64,000 nt of DNA from NCBI GenBank assembly GCA_956465555.1, contig OY101120.1:620001-684000 (forward strand), read 5' to 3'. This DNA comes from Nitzschia sp. pyKryTriq1. Its lineage: Eukaryota; Bacillariophyta; Bacillariophyceae; Bacillariales; Bacillariaceae. The translations under genes and the position numbers were made by a program. Positions 41,955 through 49,789 of this stretch are shown here, piece by piece. Within the stretch, counting starts at the first letter, position 1; each line of letters opens with the position of its first letter. A model generated the notes under the pieces. The model was given only the letters and a program-made list of their open reading frames with translations, was not told where the DNA came from and made no database searches.

Positions 41955-42137
41955 TACAATAATGCGAAAAGCACGCGCTTTCACCGCGGTAAAACATTGA
42001 TACAATAATGCGAAAAGCACGCGCTTTCACCGCGGTAAGAACATTGATACAATAATGCGAAAAGCGCGCGCTTTCACCGCGGTAAGAACATTGATACAAT
42101 AATGCGAAAAGCACGCGCTTTCACCGCGGTAAGAACA
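41955..42137. repeat. Tandem repeat, about four copies of a 46-47-bp unit
   Basis: Units start at about 41955, 42001, 42048 and 42095. Each contains GCGCTTTCACCGCGGTAA, and so the perfect 8-bp palindrome ACCGCGGT. Copies differ at only a few bases. There are no variable spacers, so this is a minisatellite rather than a CRISPR-like array. It ends about 130 bp before the left terminus of the TIR element. Confidence 0.9.
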
Positions 42138-42267
42138 GATATAATAATGGGTGCTTTGTTACGGCTAGAGTAGTAGTAATAGCCTGTCTACCCCCTTCTC
42201 TCTATGTAGAAACAGTACCAGAATAAATATTGCAGTGCCTTGCAGGGACTTGCAGGGTTCTTGCAGA

Positions 42268-42414
42268 GAGCCCCTCAATGCCACCTTTTTGTAGCCGGCC
42301 CGGTCCTGTTCAAACCAACTCGTCCTGGCCTACTCCGACTAAACAGTGGTACTCCGACCGTCCGGCACACTCACCAATCAGGAATTAGGAATCAGAAAAT
42401 TCAATAGAAAAATC
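42268..42414 (+). repeat. Left terminal inverted repeat, 147 bp
   Basis: Perfect inverted match to 45048-45194. Sequence identity ends sharply at position 42414 on the inner side and at 42268 on the outer side. Confidence 0.95.
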
Positions 42415-42512
42415 GAATTTTTCCCTTGTCAGCAGAGGGAGCAGGTGGCGCTCACTCACTCCACAACAATAAAAAAAGGGCACACAATTTCCCATCACAT
42501 CGCCGGAACAAC

Positions 42513-44134
42513 ATGTCCAGGTCGAACTTCGAGCCCCTTCCAAAAAAATACATCAAAAGACAGCAGCCTGCCATCGTCAAGCATGATGGCAAGTTCTTTG
42601 TCTTCCTTCATCCAGGGCAGATGGTAGTATGTGCCTTGTGTGGATTCGTGAGTATGCCGACCGACCGGTCGAATTTAATTCGAGTTAACTTATTCCTGTG
42701 TATTTTTGTATTCAACATAAATTCTTATTCATTTTTCTGTTCTGTTTTTCCGATCTTTTTTCTGATCTATTTTTCGATCTATTTTTCGAATTTAATTTCG
42801 AATCTCGTCTTGCATTTGCAGACATCAAGGAGTATGGAGTCCCTTTCGAAACACTTCGTGTACAAGTGCCCTGTAGCTGTCCCTAGTAAGGCAAGGCTGG
42901 TAATCAAGCCTAAACTCAACACTAATTTGATGTTGGATAAGGTAAAGGTAAGTTGTTCGTGTTGTGTCTCTACTGCAGTTCCTGCGAATTCGATTTCGAA
43001 TTCGAATTCGAATTTTCTAATTATTACTTTTCACTTTAGGTAAAAAAAACCGATTCTGATAGTGATGATGATGGTGACGAGGAGAGTGATGATGATAGTG
43101 ATGACGACGATGATGATGATGATGATGATGAGGAAGAAGAAGAAGTGCCCAAGAGCAAGAAGAAGTCAAAGAACAAGAAGAAGAAATCAGCCAAAGTAAG
43201 TTCTCGACTAGTGTGTGCGTCTTTACTGCAGGCTTGAATTCGAATTCTAATTCTAATTCGAATTCGAATTCTCTAATTGTTACTTTTGACTTTAGGCTAA
43301 AAAATCCGATTCGGGTAATGATGATGGCGGTGACGATGAGAGTGATGATGATGATGATGATGATGATGAGGAAGAAGAAGAAGTGCCCAAGAGCAAGAAG
43401 AAGTCAAAGAACAAGAAGAAGAAATCAGCCAAAGTAAGTTCTCGACTAGTGTGTGCGTCTTTACTGCAGGCTTGAATTCGAATTCTAATTCTAATTCTAA
43501 TTCGAATTCTCCAATTGTTACTTTTGACTTTAGGCTAAAAAATCCGATTCGCCCGCCACTGATGATGAGGAAGAAGAAGAAGAAGAAGTGTCCAAGACCA
43601 AGAAGAAGTTGAAGAAGAAGAATCCTCCTCCTCCTCCTGCTAGTGCCGATGCTGATGATGATGATGAAGATGATGATGAAGAAGAAAAAGAAGAAGAAGC
43701 GCCCAAGACCAAGAAGAAGTTGAAGAAGAAGAAGAATCCTCCTCCGCCTGCTAGTGCCGATGCTGATGCTGATGATGATGATGATGATGAAGACGTAAAT
43801 GAAGAAGAAGCGCCCAAGAAGAAGTTGAAGAAGAATCCTCCTGCTAGTGACGACGATGATGATGTTCCTACTCCTCATGATGACGATGATGAGGGTGAGG
43901 CCAAGGTGAGTTGTCGACTAGCGTGAAACAGTCTGTTTCCTCCAGACTGTTTCTCACAACATCGAATTATTGCAACAGAACAACATGGATGAGGATGGTG
44001 CTGATGATGGCCCTCGCCTCTGGTGCACTACCCTCACAGGGCATCCATGCAAGGCTGGGATGAAATTGAAGGATTATTGTGCTATGCACTCTTCCCAACG
44101 TGTCAAGGCCAAGAGTAGCAGCCATACTTTCTAA
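42513..44134 (+). CDS. Element gene 1: Asp/Glu-Lys repeat protein with terminal Cys/His motifs, 6 exons
   Basis: Exons: 42513-42647, 42822-42947, 43040-43195, 43296-43433, 43534-43905 and 43979-44134. All introns are GT-AG and phase 0, and the sum is exactly 360 aa. The start is ACAACATGTCC, and the next frame change would destroy the reading. Exons 1-2 encode a compact domain with CALCGF and HFVYKCPVAVP, a possible zinc site. Exons 3-5 are alternating acidic (poly-Asp/Glu) and lysine-rich blocks (KKKSKNKKKKSAK, KTKKKLKKK) with PPPPASADAD spacers. Exon 6 ends with WCTTLTGHPCKAG and YCAMHSSQ, matching the short C-x5-C...C-x2-H motif seen in DUF5763-like zinc modules. It is probably a nuclear or nucleic-acid-associated protein (inference). 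Introns 3 and 4 and adjoining exon parts are a recent 238-bp tandem duplication. Confidence 0.75.
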
Positions 44135-44893
44135 GGAACCAACGTTTGTTGTCATAACAAAAGAAGATGCTAAATACAAAGGGGCAGAGGTCCTTAGCGT
44201 CAGAGGGTCGTTTGGTGGTGGATGCACGGTTACTACCCCCACCAGACTGCATGAAATGAGCAACGTGAAGTTAGTACAGAAAATTATTATGTTACTACCC
44301 CCACCAGACTGCATGAAATGAGCAACGTGAAGATAGTACAGAAAATTATTATGCATTTTCGAACTCGACATCGAATTCGAATTCGATGTTGAATTACGTA
44401 TTCGAATTCGAATTCGATATTTCGAATTCAATTTTCATATTTCCGAAGTGCTTACCTCTCGTAGCAGAAACCCCCTGCTGCAAATAAGTCTAATTTTCCT
44501 AAAGGCACCTTGCTTTTCAACAGTCCTCGTTACAAGAGAAAAGCCCACAGGGATGCATGCCTTGGCGCAGAGGGCAACAACTAGTTCTCTGACGGAAGCG
44601 CTATCCTCGTTGTATTGGGGGGGAAACCAGAGCTTGTGTTGTTCCTACATCGGGGTAAAAAACGTAAGGGAAATTCGAACTTTCGAGAGAAAATACTATT
44701 TTTCGAATTCGAACAATCTGAGTGCAGTACTTACACGGTCAGACTTAGACGCAGAATCAACCATGGTCGACGCGACATCATACCTGACTGTAGCTGTTGA
44801 TGTCAGGTCCTCATGGAGGTCAAGGAAAATACCATCAGCCCTCCAAGTATTCTCCTCATCCAGTGATGAAAGGAGCTCGTCATAGGTTGACAT
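44103..44893 (-). CDS. Element gene 2: possible FAR1-like DNA-binding protein, 3 exons
   Basis: Exons 44893-44735, 44644-44456 and 44246-44103, with GT-AG phase-0 introns of 90 and 209 bp, give 163 aa. The start is the ATG at 44893 (MSTYDELLSSLDEE). Exon 2 encodes SVRELVVALCAKACIPVGFSL, then FRKIRLICSRGF. Exon 3 encodes DAKDLCPFVFSIFF and RWFLRKYGCYSWP before the stop. The spacing of GFS, C-x-(R/K)-G, CPF and W resembles the FAR1/WRKY-GCM1-like zinc-binding module of Mutator-type transposases, but the terminal His pair is not reached, so it may be truncated. No catalytic domain follows. The last 32 bp overlap the end of element gene 1 on the other strand. The family call is tentative; the exon structure is better supported. 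Confidence 0.6.
44231..44352. repeat. 61-bp tandem duplication carrying a duplicated 3' splice site
   Basis: Copies 44231-44291 and 44292-44352 differ at one base. Each contains, on the minus strand, the candidate acceptor TTTCATGCAG|TCTGG of element gene 2. Because 61 is not a multiple of three, the two acceptors lead into different frames. Confidence 0.9.
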
Positions 44894-45047
44894 GATAATG
44901 GTGAGGTGTGTTTGATGGAGTAATGTAGAGATGATGTGATGTGAGAGTGATGCAGAGAATGAACACAAAATAAACACAAAACTTGCGGGGCGCAATGGTT
45001 GGATGTTGTTGCTTGGAAATTCGAAAGCGGAATTTTGGGAATTATCT

Positions 45048-45194
45048 GATTTTTCTATTGAATTTTCTGATTCCTAATTCCTGATTGGTGAGTGTGCCGG
45101 ACGGTCGGAGTACCACTGTTTAGTCGGAGTAGGCCAGGACGAGTTGGTTTGAACAGGACCGGGCCGGCTACAAAAAGGTGGCATTGAGGGGCTC
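45048..45194 (-). repeat. Right terminal inverted repeat, 147 bp
   Basis: Perfect inverted match to 42268-42414. Confidence 0.95.
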
Positions 45195-45619
45195 CCTTCC
45201 ACTGCCAGTGGACTTATTCGGCGAAGGAGCGGCGAATTCGCCAAACCTACGAAGAATCTGCCAGGAGGCAGATCTACCAACTTCCTTCGGTGGCCTGCCT
45301 GGGCATTAGGACCTATACTCTAGAGCCCCACCAGAATAGCAACAATCGTACCTCTCCTATCTATCGAACCTTACATATGTAACCTTCAATATTAACCACG
45401 TGTAGTAGAACGAGAATTACAACATATGTCAGAGTAATGAAATTTGTACAAGACTTATAATTTTCTTTTCAAGACTCAATGTATGTGCAACTCTATCACC
45501 TCTATTTCCTACGAGCACACTGTTGAAGCTCAATGGTAGTCCCTGTTGAAGCTCAATGGTATTCCCCATTGAGTGTGTTACATTGAATAAGTTGCAGGAT
45601 ATCTTTTATCTCTCTCCTA
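45195..45619. other. Intergenic between TIR element and GT10 gene
   Basis: No gene is seen. A 21-bp tandem repeat (TTGAAGCTCAATGGTA twice, about 45523-45563) lies near the GT10 gene's promoter. The right flank of the TIR shows no obvious duplicate of the left flank. Confidence 0.5.
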
Positions 45620-46854
45620 ATGGGGTCTCTTGTGAAGAAGAAAGAAGAACCGGTTGAAGGATGCTTTCACGTCGGTATAGGTGGCCTTCGTGCTCGTACA
45701 CGTACCTGGAAATTTAGGCTTCTTGTCACTCTGTTTCCCGCTGGGATGGCATGGGCCATTCTGTTGGCAACACAAGACATGGTACTGTTACCGCAACAGG
45801 AGTATACATCACAGCAAAAAAAAAAGCCTTCCCCAGCAATATCTCAACAAGAACTGCCCCCACGAATACCCCAGAAATCACCAAACCACGTCTATTGGTG
45901 TGGCTACCACAACATGTTTGATCAGTTCGATTTCAATGTCGGAAACAACTTGTTCCCAGAAGTCAATGTTTCAGAGCTGGAAAAGGATTCTCCGCTGGAC
46001 CCAAACGATGTTCTCTTGTACCCATGTGGTGGTCCTTGTGCACTAAGATTGAACCAAGAAAGCGCTGCAGAATTTCCCGGAAAGATTCTCACATTCAATG
46101 GTGAATCCTCCTCTTCCACATGCATTCAGTCATCCCACGACAAGGTATTTACCGTGAGTCCAGTGGATCGGGGGCACATCAAGAAGAAACAGCACAATCC
46201 CAGAGCGCCTATCCCGTATCGATGCACCTCCAAAGTCTCTCTCACGAATGGCAAAACAAAATCTATGATCCTCAACATCATCCCAGGAATAATACAAGAG
46301 AACGATTTCTGATTTATGCCGTTTCGAATTGTGTGTCCTACCGAGAAATTGCCTTTTCCCAATTGTCTGGAATTGGAAAAGTCGACTACGCTGGTCGATG
46401 CAAAGGGAGGAGCGACCAGTATGGGAACAAGAGCAATATCCAAGAAGCACCACGGGATGGAAATGGTGGATATGGCTCTTGGGGGATGAATCACGTATAT
46501 TTTAATCGTTTTCGGTTTGCCCTCGTCATGGAAAACAAAAAGGCGTCCGGTTATATTACGGAAAAGATTCTCAATGCATTTTTGGCAGGTTGCATTCCGA
46601 TTTACTATGGCACCGAAGAAGTGTTTGATTTATTCAACAAGGATGCCTTTATCTATTGGAACATTTCCGATTCAACGCCATCCCTTGAAAAGATTGCTTA
46701 TCTTGAAAATAATATCACAGCCTATGATGAAATGACGAAGCAACCCGTACTGGCCCATGGTCGAGCGACGATAGAGCAGCATTTTTCATGGTCTGACCAA
46801 ATCGGAGGAGGGCGGCTAAAATGGGAAATACGCGAAATGCTGGGATATGGGTAA
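45620..46854 (+). CDS. GT10 fucosyltransferase-like gene, one frame change at about 46145-46203
   Basis: The ATG at 45620 begins a type II membrane protein with a helix at about 36-55 (LLVTLFPAGMAWAILLA). The stem contains NHVYWCGYHNMFDQFDFNVG. The catalytic part lies in a second frame: RFLIYAVSNCVSYREIAFSQLS, then the hallmark of GT10, FALVMENKKASGYITEKILNAFLAGCIPIYYGT, and a terminal HFSWSDQ. The two frames overlap between 46120 and 46312. A GT-AG intron of 50 bp (46154-46203) or 59 bp (46145-46203), both phase 0, restores the frame and would give about 394-397 aa. Those would be shorter than every other intron here, so a true frameshift (a recent pseudogene) or an assembly error remains possible. 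It probably acts in the Golgi on fucosylated glycans. Confidence 0.7.
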
Positions 46855-47284
46855 TCTAACTCCACCGACCGTGAAAAGGTCTACGAGTACGTCTCCTGAA
46901 TTTCTCAAGTACCAGGTACCGTACTACTATACCGGTAGAGCTAGCCGACGTAAGTAATTTTGACTAGTAGAGAAACATCTCTCTACAAATACTCTCTCTC
47001 TCTCTCGCTGTCTGTGTGAGAGAGAAGTGGCATGTTATCGAACTCCGCGCTTTGACATGGGCGGTGGACTGAGAAACGATCATGTTCAAAGTTCAAATAT
47101 GTAATATGTGTAGGCTGTCTGATGTCTTCGTCTTGGCTGTCGGGCCTGATGCTCATCGGGCCCTCATCACCTCACGACTCCTAATAACTCACGACTCGCG
47201 GTAATCGTATCTTTTATTCTAAAATACTTGGCCGCCATCACACCTCTCCCACCGACCTACACCCGCATCTCCTCCATCCCGACG
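46855..47284. other. Intergenic, CT microsatellite
   Basis: Contains a (CT)n tract at about 46975-47025 and an ACCAGGTACC-type block at 46910-46935. No gene is seen. Confidence 0.5.
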
Positions 47285-47311
47285 ATGTCACTATCACTTT
47301 TCACTTTGTGA
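47285..47311 (+). other. Upstream ORF of 8 codons before the 764-aa gene
   Basis: ATGTCACTATCAC... encodes MSLSLFTL and stops at 47309-47311, only 5 bases before the main ATG at 47317. If transcribed with the main frame, it would be a natural regulator of its translation. The transcription start is unknown. Confidence 0.35.
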
Positions 47312-47316
47312 CTCCA

Positions 47317-49611
47317 ATGTTGCCTCTGCAGCGCTGGCAACGAATTATGACACCTTATACGATAGCTCGTACGTGCAACGCCCGCATTCTTGCTTTACTA
47401 CACGCGCAGCCTTGCAGATCTTCCGCGTTCCAGCAGCACCACAAACCTTCTTGTAGGCAAAAAAATAGTATCCGACGCCTCTCTTCGTCGGCTGTCATAT
47501 TTTCAGCTTCACGGAAACGGCCGCGATTATCAGCGTTGCATTTGCGTGACACGGCGACTATTCTATCACCCGAATGGCGGCATTTAGCTCCTTGTTTGGG
47601 TGCTGCATTGACGGCGTCGCCGTTGGCTGGAAATTTGACTCGAATGGGCGAGTTAGTGCACCCTGACGCTATCCAATACTACCATCCTTCTTCTTCATCG
47701 CTATCGACCGAGTTATTCAAAGCGTCCCGGCTTTCTAGTAGCTTGTTCTTTCAACTGATACGGGAATCCCCTCTGCATGTCACTCGCACAAGATCGCTAC
47801 CAGCTTCGTATTTAACACCGTCAGTTATGGGCACTTTGCTTGGATTATCTCTCTCCAAACACCATGCCGACGACGACACCTCGGCGACGATTCGAAGCAT
47901 CTTGCGAGAACGTCATGGCATCAAGTCAAACTACATTGATACCAACAGATGGACAGGGGTGTCATTGACACGGTGGATGGATCTGATACCCACTAATGCT
48001 TGTGGTTCAATAGTGCCAGCAAATTCTCCCTCAACGGAATTTCCGTTGGTGTCTTCCGTCTGGCTTATGGCTCTGTGGGAGCTCTCTGGATCCAAAACGG
48101 ACTTTTTGGACTTTTTGATTTCTCTAGAGCAGAGTATGACACTGGCCACGAAGGACCATCAATCTAGCAGAATTCGAATATTGGACCATTCGAAGCCTTT
48201 AGTGCAAGCGATTGTCCACGATCCCATCGCTCGTCAGGAATGGGCCAGTCAAGAATTCGACCATGTTCTCGATTTGTCGCCCGATTCGATTGGGACTTCG
48301 CTGGATCGACTGCTATGGAAGGGGGGTCAAGGAAACGACGATCCCACTGCAGCTTCATGGGAATGTACAAAAGCGCTGGAGATTATTTGCGCCGCCGCTT
48401 CGCTGAACCATCTTCCACTTTCTGGCAAACCAGCTTGTCCGACGGGGTACTATGGCTTTGACGGCGGTGGCATTCAAGCCGATTGTGCTGAACTTACCGC
48501 ACGTGAAATCGTCAACTTACTCTTGTGGGATGAACGTCGAGGTGACTTTGATATTGATCGGCTGCCCCCGACAGTCTCCCCTCAACTTGTTCTCTTGTAT
48601 GACGAATCGACTCATCCCTTTGACCAGTCAGGTGACGCGTGGTTTCAGATATTGAGTGATTTACCTGGCTGCGAATACTTGGCTCAAAGTCCTAATGGAA
48701 GACCTTATGAATTAGCACCGACCGTCTCTAACGTTTTGCGTGCCCTTCAAGTCCTTCTGTTCGGTGGTGGTACAAGGAGAGTCGAACCAGAGTGGACCAG
48801 TTTCCAGGATTTGGCGGACGCCTGGAAGGCCGATATACTTCAAGTCTATGAGAGTACTTTGACGCACCAATCTTCCAAGACTGGAGAATTGATCCATCAT
48901 GAATTTGCGACACTGCGGCTGGAGCATTCCACCTCGGGTATTGAACTGAGATTGCGCTACAACAAGGCTGACAACTCAGGCATGTCAAAAGTCACTCATT
49001 TACAAGAACGAAAAGTTCTGATCGACAAAGATCAATTAAATTCTTTACTGGCACCAGAGAATCCCATGACGATGAAAGTACTTGGACTAGCCCTCGGAGG
49101 AGACGTACTTTTGGAACAGGGTGAGAGAGATCGGGCGACAAATCCAGTCCAGCAACTAGTGCACATTCTGTCGACACCGTATGGCTGCGATCGTCGCTGG
49201 CTGCTCACATCGGATCTCGATGAGTCTATTCAGCTAGCAGCATTGAAGGAGAGCGAATCGATTCTCAAAACCTCTATTCACGAAACCTGCCAGTGGTCCA
49301 GCTCAGACGAACTTATGGGCGCCACCCTCTTACCATGGCTCTTCTCAGAACGGCCTTCCGTGTTCGAAGGCAAGCTGCCGGCCGTGCGAAGAGCCGATCC
49401 TCACATCGAAGACTCGGTTCTAGAGTTACCACATAGTATCCTGGGGAACAACACTGTACACAAAGCTTTGGAATACAACTGGGCCGTCGACGGTCGACCA
49501 TTGTCCGCTTGGGCCCGCTGGAAAGCCGGTTGTTCGTCCTTGGCCACAGAGGCTTCGCGCCTCCGAGTGACTGATCTCGTACCATTCGTGGCCTTGTTGC
49601 TCACGAAATGA
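47317..49611 (+). CDS. Large hypothetical protein, 764 aa
   Basis: A single-exon frame. The ATG at 47317 (CTCCAATGTTGC) is chosen; upstream codons in frame are non-ATG. The N-terminal 60 residues are Arg/Ser/Ala-rich and nearly free of acidic residues (ARTCNARILALLHAQPCRSSAFQQH), like a mitochondrial or plastid transit peptide. The remainder is an even, folded-looking sequence with no low-complexity stretch. Recognisable local blocks include YYGFDGGGIQADCAELTAREIVNLLLWDERRGDFD, a PQLVLLYD strand, and a C-terminal WARWKAGCSSLATEASRLRVTDLV. No family is recognised. Length and composition argue for a real enzyme-like or structural protein. Confidence 0.7.
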   Translation: MLPLQRWQRIMTPYTIARTCNARILALLHAQPCRSSAFQQHHKPSCRQKNSIRRLSSSAVIFSASRKRPRLSALHLRDTATILSPEWRHLAPCLGAALTASPLAGNLTRMGELVHPDAIQYYHPSSSSLSTELFKASRLSSSLFFQLIRESPLHVTRTRSLPASYLTPSVMGTLLGLSLSKHHADDDTSATIRSILRERHGIKSNYIDTNRWTGVSLTRWMDLIPTNACGSIVPANSPSTEFPLVSSVWLMALWELSGSKTDFLDFLISLEQSMTLATKDHQSSRIRILDHSKPLVQAIVHDPIARQEWASQEFDHVLDLSPDSIGTSLDRLLWKGGQGNDDPTAASWECTKALEIICAAASLNHLPLSGKPACPTGYYGFDGGGIQADCAELTAREIVNLLLWDERRGDFDIDRLPPTVSPQLVLLYDESTHPFDQSGDAWFQILSDLPGCEYLAQSPNGRPYELAPTVSNVLRALQVLLFGGGTRRVEPEWTSFQDLADAWKADILQVYESTLTHQSSKTGELIHHEFATLRLEHSTSGIELRLRYNKADNSGMSKVTHLQERKVLIDKDQLNSLLAPENPMTMKVLGLALGGDVLLEQGERDRATNPVQQLVHILSTPYGCDRRWLLTSDLDESIQLAALKESESILKTSIHETCQWSSSDELMGATLLPWLFSERPSVFEGKLPAVRRADPHIEDSVLELPHSILGNNTVHKALEYNWAVDGRPLSAWARWKAGCSSLATEASRLRVTDLVPFVALLLTK

Positions 49612-49789
49612 TGCTACCGTATTTTTGCCCTCTCTATACTCAGAGATCCTACGTGTATTTAGCTATAGTGTGAAATCCACATATTATCTAGCTATCATAT
49701 TAGTATTTTTTTTAACAACATACGAGTATTCGTAACTCGCGAGTTCTTGCTCGGCAATCTCACGTTGATCTCCAAGTAGTATTGTACTT

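Larger units (their letters stand above)
42268..45194. mobile_element. 2.93-kb DNA element with perfect 147-bp terminal inverted repeats and two convergent genes
   Basis: The terminal inverted repeats 42268-42414 and 45048-45194 are identical base for base when one is reverse-complemented, which indicates a young insertion. Ends read GAGCCCCTCAATGCC inward. No target-site duplication is recognisable at these boundaries. Inside are a plus-strand six-exon gene (42513-44134) and a minus-strand three-exon gene (44893-44103) pointing at each other; their coding ends overlap by 32 bp. No DDE transposase was seen, so the element is probably non-autonomous. The long TIRs and the possible FAR1-like DNA-binding segment in the minus-strand gene fit a Mutator-like (MULE) affinity, but that assignment is tentative. 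The TIRs lie just outside the two start codons (about 100 and 155 bp) and probably carry both promoters. Confidence 0.85.

Noticed and set aside
41955-42137. CRISPR-like spacing of identical repeats
   Set aside because: Units are directly adjacent without unique spacers, and the genome is eukaryotic.
42513-42947. PiggyBac-type C-terminal zinc finger in exons 1-2 of element gene 1
   Set aside because: Only the C..C and one later C can be placed; the rest of the PiggyBac ligand pattern and the DDD transposase core are missing.
43297-43878. A minus-strand frame of 193 codons with long Ile/Phe/Ser runs
   Set aside because: It is the reverse complement of the GAT/GAA/AAG repeats that encode the acidic and lysine blocks of element gene 1.
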